Source: Corydoras sp. C115 (lineage: Eukaryota; Chordata; Actinopteri; Siluriformes; Callichthyidae). From it: a stretch of 64,000 nt of DNA. Of this stretch, positions 22,600-34,500 are shown one piece after another (position 1 is the stretch's first letter; every line of letters starts with the position of its first letter). The DNA lies in contig JAFMOC010000031.1 in the NCBI GenBank assembly GCA_019802505.1, positions 4,222,501-4,286,500 of the forward strand, written 5' to 3'. Under the pieces are notes generated by a model. It searched no databases. It saw only the letters and a list, made by a program, of their open reading frames with translations, and had not been told where the DNA came from. The position numbers were made by a program, and so were the translations under genes.

Positions 22600-22699
22600 A
22601 TATCTTTCACACAACTAGCCCTGATACACACCACAGAGTAAAGTAATATGCAGATTTGTGCAAATGAGACTAAAAAAATAAACTAATTGTAAAATAAAT

Positions 22700-22797
22700 A
22701 ATAAGTTTATTGATATTTATGATTCACTTTATTAAAATGTAGAAACAATATGTCAGTTTTGCTATAGAGGCAGCAGAGATGTAAAGCAGCAGCATCA
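22700..22797 (-). other. tstd1 3' UTR
   Basis: Short non-coding stretch after the stop, with - strand AATAAA signals at 22728-22733 and 22706-22711. Confidence 0.5.
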
Positions 22798-25085
22798 TTA
22801 GCCTTGTTTCTCTGACCATTCTTTGTAGCCTCCGGTATAGTTCCGTGCACTATAAAGAGAGAAAGATGTGTAGAGAACACATGATAATGCTCAAGAGTTA
22901 AATATTTTCATCCAGCAGTTTTAGTTCTTATGCAATCCGTTTACGAAATTTCAATATTTTACTAATAAATAAAATTATTTAGCCTAACTATTGTACTAAG
23001 ACATTTTCATTTTAATACTTGACATTTTTACATAACACACAATATTTACAGCTGTCTTTAAATATTCCCATCGCATGGCTCATTCAGATATTTGTTTTAA
23101 TCTTGATGATTAAAAGAAGTGTTCATAAATATTTATTTAATCATACTTTTTGAAGCCAAGGCTCCTGGCTTTCTCTGTTGCAACTCCTCCACGGCGTCCC
23201 ATCTGGCAGTGAAACACCAGATCAGGGGCTTCAAACGAGGGCTTGCATACACCAAACTTCTTTTGGAAAGTGTCTTGATCTAGTGAAAACTCCATCTCCA
23301 CATTTTCCACTACAATAGAAAGTTAAAACACAGCACAAAGGGTCACATTATAAATAGCTAATTGATAATGCATGAATATATAATATATATATGTCCTAAA
23401 ATATAACTGGCACCACAACTGCTACAATCTATATATAATTAATTTAATATCCTCAAAATATTTAAGCTGCTTATACAAATTAGAGTGTGGGGAGCCCAAT
23501 CCAGTGCTCACAGAGCGAAAGGCGGGAAAACATCCTGGATGGATCACCAGTCCATGGCATTGCAGAGACACAATAATAAGCCTTCTTACACAAAATTTAA
23601 CTTTACAACTGCTGCTGTAGACCCTTAATTATCAATGTTTTTTGGTCAAACATTAATGATCTATTGAAATAGCAAAATCCCTTGTGTTCACATGTTAAAG
23701 ATTATGACCCTGACATTGCAATTTATGGTGATATGTGTTAATATTTTTACACCACATTAAAAATTTTTTTTTTACACAAATTACTGTTAACTGTATTAGT
23801 AACTACATGAATTAATTATTTTAAAAAAAATACCTTACATCTAAAAGCAGTGCTAAATTGTATCAAGATGACAGAGCATGTATCCTACCAAATTTGGTTG
23901 CATGTAAGTGTAAGGACAATAAAAAGTTATATTCTATGTAGGATGCAGTAACTTACATGGAATATGGATGGAGCCTGGAATGCAACCTTTGTCCACCTCA
24001 GCTTTAGAACGGACATCCACAAGTAGAAGATCTTTACTCTTCTCCATGAGAGACTTGAGATCGCTGTAGGAAATCTCCTTGCCTACAGTAAAATTAAACC
24101 AGTCACATGGTTTGAACGTAAACACTGTACGGTCAACACAATAAAAACCACCATCTTGTTTCTTAACTTTGTGTACAGCTTATTCTGATGATTCAAACAG
24201 AGCAAAAATGGCTTGGGTCATTCCCAGCACAGCAGGCAAATCACTGCATTCTGTAAAGTTCTTGATGGAAGCTCTTGCTGCTCGGTTATGCATCAAGTTT
24301 ATTAATATATAAACATTGGACTTTTTGATTGTTGCACAAGTCTTTTAACATTTTCAGCAGCACTGTTGCAAAAGATGCACAGATTTACAGTTCTTTACTG
24401 AACAACAAGTCTAAAGACAAGGTATAATTATGTTATGGCTGGTCAAGGTAGATGAACATGAAAGTCCAGAAAAACAGGAAAATCATCAGATCTTTGATGG
24501 TTGTGACAAAGCAAAAGCGACTAACGTGATACAAGTGAAAAGCTTGGTTTGCTCATGTTAGAATAAACAGAAACTTTTGTGTAATGATCATACTTTATAT
24601 GAAATGTTTAGGTAAAACAACAATTTAACAGTTTGAAATATTTGAAAACAGTGAGACTAATTGAAAAACGAGCACAAACTTAAAATATGGGTTTTAACAG
24701 AGTTTAAAGATGAAATGCTTTTCCAGGTGGAGATAATAATTTGCAAGTCATCATCCTATGACGTCACAAATCTTCAGAGATCATCAGATAAGGGAAAAAC
24801 ATTTGTGACTAAATAAATAAATGCAATTACATTTCAAATTCTGCACTTTCGTGTTATAATAACAACATTAAAAGCTCAATCTAAAAAGAAACCATTATAT
24901 AACTTACATTTACCTGAGGAATGTGTTATTTAATTGAAAATTAAAGAGTTCAGAACTAACATTAAATAACACAATCCTGTAAACGCCTTACTTGGTGATT
25001 ATTAGTGCATTAAAGGTACACATTAGCATCCTTTTTCTGGTTATTATTATTAATTTTATTGCTGAATTTTGAACTTACCTGCCAT
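22798..25085 (-). CDS. tstd1: TSTD1-type thiosulfate sulfurtransferase, single rhodanese domain
   Basis: Rhodanese-family enzyme. Human TSTD1 transfers the sulfane sulfur of thiosulfate, preferably to glutathione, in the cytosol. Four exons: 25079-25085 (only ATG GCA G), 23957-24082, 23147-23309 and 22798-22849, in frame to 115 residues, the same length as human TSTD1. The single domain runs through LLLVDVRSKAEVDKGCIPGS (CH2A-like) to the active-site loop C-Q-M-G-R-R-G with catalytic Cys78, then NYTGGYKEWSEKQG at the end. No targeting peptide is seen. The tiny first exon would be missed by most gene finders; its donor is GTAAGT. TSTD3 is the alternative, but the CQMG(K/R)RG loop and length favour TSTD1. 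Human TSTD1 lies on 1q23, so this location differs from human. Confidence 0.85.
23490..23580 (-). repeat. SINE fragment of a second type
   Basis: In reverse complement it reads GACTGGTGATCCATCCAGGA followed by CCCGCCTTTCGCTCTGTG, the 3' region typical of fish tRNA-SINEs (V-SINE-like). It lies in tstd1 intron 2. Confidence 0.5.
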
Positions 25086-25335
25086 GTCGTTAATGTTTGT
25101 TTCCAAACACCGGGTTTAACTGCTGCTCACTTCCTACTCGGGGTATTCAATGAGTGGGCGTGGCTTATGCAAATCAACCAACAGAAGAGACCGCCTCATT
25201 TACAGAACCGCATTCAAAATACGAGTCAACCGTCAGATTTGTATTTCCAAACAAAACGATATACGACAGTAACCTAATTTTAAATCGTTAAAGCTTGACT
25301 TGAATATTTTAATGTGTTTTTATTAAGTTGGTGTA

Positions 25336-25495
25336 TTATGTTCTCCCTATGTCTGCGTGGGTTTCCTCCCACAATCCAAAGACATGGATTCAAGGTGTAT
25401 GCTCCAATTGCCCCATATCGAGTGTGTTTGTGTGTGTGTCTGTGTGAGTGAGTGTCCCCATTCCGGGGTGTATCTGCCCAGCGCCCAAAATGTTC
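25336..25495 (+). repeat. SINE fragment (body and 3' part)
   Basis: Starts TTCTCCCTATGTCTGCGTGG, contains TTGCCCCATATCGAGTGTG, and stops at TCTGCCCAGCGCCCAAAATG. Head and tail are missing. Confidence 0.85.
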
Positions 25496-25645
25496 TGTTT
25501 ATTGTCAGTTCTGCAGTGACACTGATGCGGTGAGGGTGAAATTAGTTTCATTTAAACACTTCAGTGACACTGCTCGGATAGTAATATTGCACCGACCAAA
25601 TTATACCTGTTCTGTGGTGTTACTATTGGGGTGTGGATTATTTTA
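25495..25645 (-). repeat. Internal fragment of the MITE family at 18641-19140
   Basis: TTGTCAGTTCTGCAGTGACA and CACTTCAGTGACACTGCTCG match the reverse complement of the interior of the 18641-19140 element. It abuts a SINE fragment directly and lacks both inverted termini. Confidence 0.65.
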
Positions 25646-26069
25646 GTGCTAGTTATTACTTAAATGCTGTACAATTGGAAATATTTCTCATTTTAAAATA
25701 AACTGGCTGCTCACATTGTCAACATTATCTTGATGAAAACAACATCAGCTAGAGACAAAAAATAGTGGTTGTCTCTAGGGTGCAGGAGCTGTGCTCCATG
25801 GAAATATCTGAAACAACCAACCAACAAAGAGAGAAAGAGTCACCTGTTAAAAAGCATTCAATTTATCCATAAGATGGTCAGTGTATTTACACAGAAATTA
25901 AATGATTGTTAATGAATAAATGAGTGCACAGTTTGCAGATTGTTGTTATGTAAAGTTATGTAAAGCATATTAAAAGAATTTACATAATTTACCTAATTTT
26001 CCTGACTCCAAGACCATTTTAGCTCAGCTTATCCAGTCTTTCTGACACCATAGAAACACACCAGAACTC

Positions 26070-27623
26070 ACATGAAGTAAACCTTTTTTATTGATAAGGT
26101 CTCAGAAGAGTCTTGCCTAAGTGTAAGAATCCCTCAATACTGATTTGGTACATAATGACATCCATAATGAGTCTCTTCACAGTGGATAGAATCCATTTCT
26201 ACGGTTTGGGTTCTAGTACAGCAACTTCTGCATAAAAACAAACCTAATAAACCATCAAACTGGGGTTCGGTATTGTTTATCTGACATACTGAAGTGCCAC
26301 AAAATCCTAGCATTGTTATACCAGCTATAGATTTGCACATTACAAGCCACCTTTTGTTAGAAATATAAAACGTGATATTATGAACAACATTCTACTGCAT
26401 AAAGGTAAATCTATACACTGTACATACAGATATTTTGAAAAAACAAGTTTCACAGTTTTAAACTTTATTTAAAGTATAAACAACTTTTAAACCCTATACA
26501 TAAATTATTTTTTATCTATGACAGAAGTGCTCAACGCAAAGTCGAAATGAATAGAAAAAATGTAATGCACATTTCTTACATATTTTACAAAAGAAAATAC
26601 TCTTCATCTTCTTGGCTAAAAACAATGACTTCATGATTGTCGCAGTGTACTAAGAATAATTAACACATAAATTACAGCAAAGAAAACAAAAAAGAAGTTA
26701 TTTCGGATACTAAATACTATTGATCTTGGTAGCGTGGGTGTCTTATCATTTTCCCAGTTGTGTTTGTACAGAAGCGTCATGGTGGGGGGGATGCTGGGGG
26801 AAGGGGTCTCAGAAATCTACCGCAACTGAAATGTACAAAACTATCGCATCTAAAGCCCAACTTCAACTCTGACACAACAATGACGGTATTCTACTCTTCC
26901 AGTGACAAAACAAAACTATGTTGGACATTATTCTTTATTGAAATACAGTCATAGTTTGTCTTTGTTTATTTCGAATCAGAAATCCTGTGCTGGATAACTG
27001 TTTCCACTTTCTTCTGTTTTCTTTAAGCAGCAGGATGCAGTTTGTGGTGGATGGGACATGCTGTGGCCACAGTCGGCAACTCTGTTATCGAGAATGCGTG
27101 GCCTGAGACTTAAATGACTGAATCCATCCTGTGGATGTCACTCAGTTCCAGAGTCGGGAACAGACCTCCATAATAATTAGAAAGGGCTCCGCCCTCTCGC
27201 TTTCGAATCAGAAAAGACCGTATAGTACCATCTGGCATCAACATCATTTCGGAACCCAAAAAATATGGGCGAAAAATAGCTTTTCTTTTTTAAAAAGGTT
27301 TTTTTTTGTTTTACTCAACAGTTGGTCTGTTTTAGTTGCAGTTCTTTTCAGCGCTTTCTGAAGTCCACTGCACAAAAACAAAACAAACTCCTCTTTAGTT
27401 CTTTAAATTGTTATTTTTGCCTATGGCAGTAATAATAACAATAGTAACATTGTTTTAAAAGTCCCTGCAGCATTCAGAGAGTTAAATGTTCATTTATTCT
27501 CTGTGGGTAAAAGTGATACAGTAAGAGAACAGGGGTAAAAGAGAGTGGTGCCAAAAAAAGACAGGAAAAAAAAACAAATTCTAAAATCCCAATCAGACTA
27601 AACACAATGAGCTCAAAGCTGTG
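26070..27623 (-). other. tenm3: tenm3 3' UTR
   Basis: About 1.55 kb of non-coding sequence after the stop. A - strand AATAAA (TTTATT at 26087-26092) is followed downstream by a GT-rich element (GTGAGTTCTGGTGTG), giving a likely cleavage site near 26070. An alternative AAATAAAG near 26463 is possible. Confidence 0.55.
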
Positions 27624-28572
27624 TTACCTCTTGCCCATCTCATTTTGTCTAAGGAACTGAATGTTGGTGCTGCTATCTGCCAGTTCGGGGTATTGCTCCA
27701 CAGGCAGCACATAATAACCATCATAGCCCTGTACCCTCCCTGTGGAGAGCAGCTGCTGCCTCTCACCCTCGGTCCACAGACGGCTCCCCTCCTTTCCATC
27801 CCTTGTCCTCTGCTGCTCTCGCAGCCAGGCGCCCGCCAGTGCCCGCTGACGTGCCAGTTCTAGTAAACGGGCTCGCTCCTCGTCCAGCGTGTCCTGTGCC
27901 AAGCCGTAGCGCACGCTCAGGGACAGAGCCGATGTCCGCAGCTCCACAGTTACCCCACGCCTGGAGCGCCCACTTACTGTCATGTTAATGCCAGAGCTCT
28001 CCAGCACCCTCCGGCTATTGCCGAGGCCCAACGCCAACAAGTCAGCATCGGCCGAGCCAATTTTAACAAAAAAGTGACAATCACGGCCATCCTGCACATA
28101 ATGGGTTCCCTCCAGGTAAACAGCATTGTTGAGCACCAGAGCCACCTTTTTATTATCATCAGTAGCTGTGCTCGAGACGCCGGTCACCACGCGGCCTTCC
28201 TTCACAGCCAGCATTACACCACGTCCAATAATGGATGGTACTGTGCCAAACCAGTGGCCCGGTTTATCCTGCTTGTTCTGTCGCTCTTTGTTGAGCAGCT
28301 GACCCTCCAACGCCATGAAGGCCTGGTTGTGCCGCTCAGCCTCTTGCTGGACTCCAGTCATCAGCTGCAGAAAGACCATTGCTGAAGCTTGCAGACAGAA
28401 TACTTAATACATATTTTTATTGCTTTGATATGGGTACTTACCTGGCCATTTTCGCAGTCCTGGCTAGTAAGCAGCTCATAAGGTGGGTCCACAAAATACA
28501 ATGTGTGTTTAGGGAAGCCAGGGATGATGTTACTGAGCTGGAAGCCAAACATAACTAGCCAGCTCTTTACAT
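27624..28572 (-). CDS. tenm3: tenm3 C-terminal exons: linker, ABD, Tox-GHH-like domain and TCAP
   Basis: Exons 28442-28572 and 27624-28364. The first encodes SWLVMFGFQLSNIIPGFPK. The second carries ITGVQ-like MTGVQQEAERHNQAFMALEG, GHWFGTVPSIIGRGVMLAVK and IRYGL-like VRYGLAQDTLDEERARLLEL, then the teneurin C-terminal associated peptide (VQGYDGYYVLPVEQYPELAD), ending GKR before the stop. The fold descends from an Rhs-type nuclease but serves as a receptor module that contacts latrophilin. Confidence 0.95.
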
Positions 28573-31500
28573 CTGGAAATCAAAAATTGTTTAATATTTA
28601 AACTTTATTTTTTGTTGCTTTATTTCACATCATTAACACAAACACAATTGTTTCATTGGTGAAAATGAATGTAAAGAAATTTTAACTGTTTACAATAAAG
28701 ATTTGAATTTCCAATGGGTTCCAACCTTAGTTCTGAAATGTTTATTCTAATTCTTTACACTCTTTAGTTCAGTGATGGTTTCCTGACAATTTAATAACTT
28801 TATTAGACTTATTTTTCCCTGCCATAAAAGATACTGAGCATAATAATGAATCCAGCTATTAGCTTTGTAGATAGAAGTCAGTAGTTTCACTGAAGAATCT
28901 ATTTCTTAGTACTTTCAAATTTAATCTACAGATTGCATTTTAATCACCTTTATTTTTATGTTTTTATAATAATCTATGTATCCTGTTGTCAGCTCAAACA
29001 CCTACCTGTGACATAATTCTTCACATCCAACATATCACTAAGAGGATTATTGTTCTTAAACATGTACAAGTTAAATGGTGCCAGATCCTTGCTGATTTTC
29101 GGCCACATGGTATAGTCAGGCGACGTCCATCTGGCAGCTAACACATCGTAGTCCCTCTGTGTGAAGTGCACTAGCTTTGTCAGTGAATCATAAAGGCCGC
29201 CGTGGAATCCGATAACCAGCTGGAACTCGGGGTTGGAATCATGGTACACTTCACCATAAGCTGTGTACTGAACCTGCTTGATCATCTGCCCATTGCTGCT
29301 AAAGACGGCCAGTGGCGTACCCGTGTTGTCGGAGGCGATATAGTACTCTTCTCCGCTGCTCACCTCCATGGCGAACAGATGGCCCTGCAAGTCATAGTAG
29401 AGTGAACTGATTTCTGAGCTGGAGTGGTTGAACACGTGTGTGACCCGCACAGGGTTGTTCAGGTCAGCATAGAAAAACTGCAGGTGCTGGCCTAAACTGT
29501 TCTTGGCGGAGACCCTTCGGCTGAGGCCATCGTAGCGGTACTGCACACTCCATCCACCTGCTGCCTTGCTGTAAGCTCGCACCAGCAGACCTTTGGAGTT
29601 GTAGTCAAAAATATCAGCGCCTCTTTGGCTAAGGAATCCGTCTTCGTCCAGCTTGTACTGCATGTCTCCCAAGCGTGTGATGCGATCTCTCAGGTCATAG
29701 CGAAGTGGTATGAGCCGGGCACTGCTGCCTGGGTTCAACAGGTGCATGTTGCCATTAAGATCATAGCTGTAACGCCAAGTAGACCAGTCGTTGACCTTGA
29801 CGCCACTGAGCTGACCATCTCCATCATATTCATAGCGATACTGTGTGGTGTTTGCGTACGGCCCAATCTTCAGCTCACGCTTGATGACGCGACCCATGTT
29901 GTCATACTGCACTGTCATCCAGTACATGAGGGACCGGAAAATCTCATATTGTACTTCTTTAATCCTGCCATGAGCATCAAAGTGCTTGCTCAGTGTCATC
30001 ACTGCAGTGGTGATGATCTGGTTGATGTCATAATAGATGACCCCGAATTTGCCAAAATGCTCCACCTTGCCGGAGATCTCATCATAGCGGTAAAGGTCCA
30101 CTGGCAATGGTGTCTCACTGATCACAGGCTTCATACTGGCAATGCGAAAACTGTTGTCATGGTAGGTGTAATCAAAACGGGCATTCACCATGCCCTCCTC
30201 AGAGAAACGGTAGATTTGTTTGTCAATCAAAGGACCCATTTTACGATATCTTATTGTGCAAGAGAAGCCTCCACTCTGCAAATTGACCATCTTGAGGACG
30301 CCAGTTGTTTCGTCATAGCCAAAATTTACAGCTGTGCTGTCATATAGAATCTCAGACAGCTTTGCCAGTTTGCCATACTTGTAAAGGACACGCCTGCCTG
30401 TACCCTGAAAGAAAGTGGCCTGTGGGCGTCCATCCTCACTGAAGTCATAGATGATGGAGGCATTGCTTTCGGGAGGGATGTAGGTATTTCGAATGTAGCC
30501 AATGGAGACATGGGTAAACATGGTATGACGAGCCACGCTGGGCATTGTGACTGCCGTGATACGGTCTGATGCATCAAACTCAAAGATGTACTGTCGTTGA
30601 CTCTGCAGGAGCAACACCATTGACTGCACAAAAAGAAAATACAAATATTAATAACCTACTTATTTTTGGTGAAGTGTGAAAAACCATGGAAAGTCTTTAA
30701 ACAAACAAAACTATAAATGTTCACCTTATCCAGGTAGCTATAGCTCCACACTTTTCCATCCACAAACGTGCGAGAAAGAATGCGTCCTTGTGGGTCGAAC
30801 TCTGTCCGCTCACTCATACTGCCGCGATGTAAACCCACCAGCTTCCCCGTAGACGAGTACGAAACATTCACCACAGCCAAGCTACTACTGGGCTGCCAGA
30901 TTGCAGGTCGGCCTTGGGCATCATACGTGATCCTTAAAGTGAACTTCCTGTGGTCATCGTAGATCTTCTCTGTCCTTGTGTTTCTGTCAAAATCGATGGA
31001 GAGCAGGTTGCGCCCATGGGCCTGAAAAAGATGAATCCAGAAGGTTATTTGCAAAAGCTTGGACTCTGTAATTATTATAATTATTGACACTGGTAAACAC
31101 TGGTTGATAATCCATGGCAGTACTTACCCTTAATTTCCTGCCGAATACTGTGACTTTGCCCTTGGTCAGTTCCTTGCGTAGCCGCCACTCTATAGAATTG
31201 AGGCCATTGTCGGTGGGCAGTGTGATGTTTCTGAGACCGATAGTGGGGCTCACTGAGCCGGCCAAAATGTGCGGCTCTGTGTGGTAGCTGATGCCCATGC
31301 CATTAGCATACATTACTCTCAGTGTGCCATTGTTGCACAGCTGGTAGCTGTTCCGCACTTGGTCTGTAGAGGGCAACACAGTGCCACAGATTAGACAATA
31401 ATCCAATGCTTTTTTTGCAGGTCAAAAAAATTTGAAGGATTTTACCAGTTGTATTTGTCAATTTGAAGCAGAGTACAGGGTGCCATTACTGACTCGATAC

Positions 31501-34500
31501 AATTATACAGTTATTTACAATTATCTGTTATACTCTGTAATAAAGTTATATGAGAGAGGGCAGTAAGGATTTTATGAGTAATCTGCGTGAACAGATGTTG
31601 AGCAGGTAACGTCTGGAGATTTAAATTGCTCTGTACTGCAGGTAACTGAAAGTTCTCTAGTTTCACAGCCCTCCTGGGCCAACTCCTTAATTAAACTTCC
31701 AAAGTTTTCTTTCCCTAGGCCCCGATGATAGGTGATAGCAGTCTTACTTTAGGCTCTGTCTCATCTGCTGTAGGGGTCAGGGGAAAAGGGACCTGATCGG
31801 TCCTTTTCTCTAGCTGTCTCTCACTTTGTTTTTATGTCTGACCGTCTGTTCACCTGTCACAAGCTTTCTTCCTTTCACCCATACTTTCCCTGTGTTCTCT
31901 CTCTCTTTCTTGCTCCCTCTCAGATGTACACAGATGCACATTATACAGGTGAAATAGGCTGTGGGAGCATGGGGCCTGCAGCTTTGGGAGTTCAAGAGAC
32001 AGTGAGAATTATCTGTTTCACCCTAATCATATTTCAGTGTGTCAAGGTTGAGACTGAGCATGTAACATGGGAGATAACAAAAAAACCCAAAGGGAATTAA
32101 CAAATCCTTTTCAGGCATCACACACACACACAAACATAAATATATGTATATATATGTGTATGTATACACATACATACACCTTGCTCATGGGCTCAACAGT
32201 GATAAAAATAAATGTCCTGAGACGTAAAGCATCAATCCCCCACTGTCTGACAAACTCACTCTGCACCATGTATTAAACTAATAACCCATGAGAAGATGTA
32301 TGTTGCTGTAATTTAATAATTTTAAATGAGTTGCATTTCGTGATTAAAACCTGAAATGGCGACAAAAATAATATTATTAAAATTTCCTTTCTGCTCAGCG
32401 CCTGTAACGTTCCCCCTGGATATGCATGAGGATATTCCCCCCCCCCATGACCATTGTATAGAATTAAGCAGTCAAGATAATGAGATAAGAATGTTAAATG
32501 TACTATTATGTATGTTAGAAGTTAACATGACTGCTATTAATGCAAATTAACATGCAAGGTGATGGGTTTATAAATAATAAATTATTATATGTTAATAAAT
32601 TAATTAACATGCAAGGTGATGGGTTTTCAGTAAAAAGCACACCTTGCACCACAGTGTAAGACGCTTCGACTGTGGAAAGATTTGTGATGACGGTGACGTC
32701 ATCATCTCTATTTGAGCTCTCAATGTCAATGTTGATGGATTTCTCGATCTCTCGGTGCAGGCTGGTCACCATTCCAGTTGGATAAGTCATATTGGTGAGT
32801 CTTCCTTCACTGTCATACCTGTAGGCACAAAAACAAGGCGACACCTCACAATCTAACACACAGAACAGATGTAGCTTTCGCATAAAAATACTTTCTGTTT
32901 CAAACGCATCCTCACAAGCATGGATTTAACATGATTCATTTCAAAAGCGCCACAGGCTCAGTGTGGGCATGACAGCTCTGGCAGAAAGAGCAAGCATCTG
33001 TTACACTTATGTGAACTTAAAAGATGGTAGCTGAGACCAAAAGATTAGCAGATTGATCATATGATGGGGGTCTCCAGATTGCCTTAGTGAAGTGGCAGTG
33101 TGATCCTGTTTCGTTTTTTCTTTTCACCAGGGACATGTTGGAAGCCTGTCACAAATGTTTCTCATTCTGACTGATGTTTTGTGGAATGGAGTGTAGAGAA
33201 AACCATTTGGGTGCAGTAACATAAAATGACAGTAGAGGGAGACAATGGTTAACAGTCATAGGGGAAAAGATAATCAAAAATATTTACATATTCTAAATAG
33301 TGATTTAATTAATTGTTTTAAAGCAATATGTTATATTCTGGACACCATGTGCCAGTATAAAGTCACAATTTGAGCTTTTTAATATAGACTTGATGGCATG
33401 GGTAAGTCTTCTGTAAACATATTTCTCATTGCTTAATGCTAAATAATGTCAGTTTGCATCTATCTTACAAAATGTAGTAAGGGTCCAACACGTGGTTCAT
33501 ATTTGGCTGCTTATACTGGTTTTGGAATGCGAGTAAGAACCTCTCATCAACTTCAGAGCTGCTGAGCTAACACCTGATTTGGAGCTTAAAATAAGCTTGA
33601 CTCGGTCATGTCCAAAAACCTAATTCCAGCTCACATAGTCACACTTACTCATAAAAGGTGGTCCAGCCGGTTTCATCTGCTTTGCTGGTGAGCAGACCGG
33701 TGCTGCCGCTGTAGCTGAGCTGCACAATCTCCTGGTCCAGATTGGAAATGGAACGCAGACTGCCTGTTGTGTCCAAGCCCAAGGTCAGTACTTGACTGTC
33801 AGGGAGGAGGTGAAGCTTAATCACGCTGGCTCCGCTCAAGCCACCACCCTCTCTACGCACCAGCACTGTGTTGTTACAGTTATCAACTACGGCAGCCAGC
33901 TCTCCATCAGACGTGTAGCTGAAGTTGTAGAGACTCATACCACTAACCAGGCTGATGGTGTGCAGGTGGAGTCCCTCCTCGCTGAAGACATATAGCTCCT
34001 GCTCTCGTGGCGATGCAACCTCAAAGTGGCCGGCTGCATTAGGGCCTGGGCGGTTTGAGTGCACGGCCCGGATGCGGATGTTGTTGAGGTCAGCGATGTA
34101 CAGTGTGCCATCCGGAGCTACTGCCAAGGAAGTAGGTGCGTTGAGGCTGGCGTCAGTGGCGTAACCCTCATCACCGGCATAGCAGTTGCAGTTGACGTCA
34201 TTCTTGCAGTCACACTCGGAGGTGGCGCCAGCCAGCAGCGAAATCTCACCGTTTGCACTGACCTGCCGTACCCGATTGATTTTCTTCTCATCACTCTCAG
34301 CAATATACAGCACACCAGAATGGGAGACAGCGATAGCTGTGGCACTTTCCAGTGCTGAGTGGATAGCCAATCTGCTGAGGGAGTAGTCAATGCCAGGTAC
34401 TTGGCAGTGCATGGGCCTCCCTGCCACAATGCTCACCTGGTGGTTCTCAGTGATACGTAAGATGACGTTGTTCTCCAGAACATACAGTGAGTTGTCCATG

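Larger units (their letters stand above)
25086..26069. other. Intergenic region between tstd1 and the tenm3 3' end
   Basis: Contains the tstd1 promoter side (no TATA box evident), a SINE fragment at 25336-25495 and a MITE fragment at 25495-25645. No gene is visible. Confidence 0.6.

Noticed and set aside
27624..28364. An active toxin, suggested by similarity to bacterial Rhs/Tox-GHH proteins
   Set aside because: This is the normal C-terminus of a vertebrate teneurin, where the fold serves in adhesion. There is no evidence of an independent toxin or recent bacterial transfer; the exons are in a conserved intron context.
28074..28385. A 103-codon + strand open frame
   Set aside because: Antisense shadow of the last tenm3 coding exon.
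29625..30347. A 240-codon open frame on the + strand
   Set aside because: It lies antisense inside the 1,618-base YD exon of tenm3, which has perfect family similarity on the other strand. The frame is a shadow of that coding sequence.
33955..34358. Several overlapping + strand open frames
   Set aside because: Antisense shadows of the 890-base tenm3 propeller exon.
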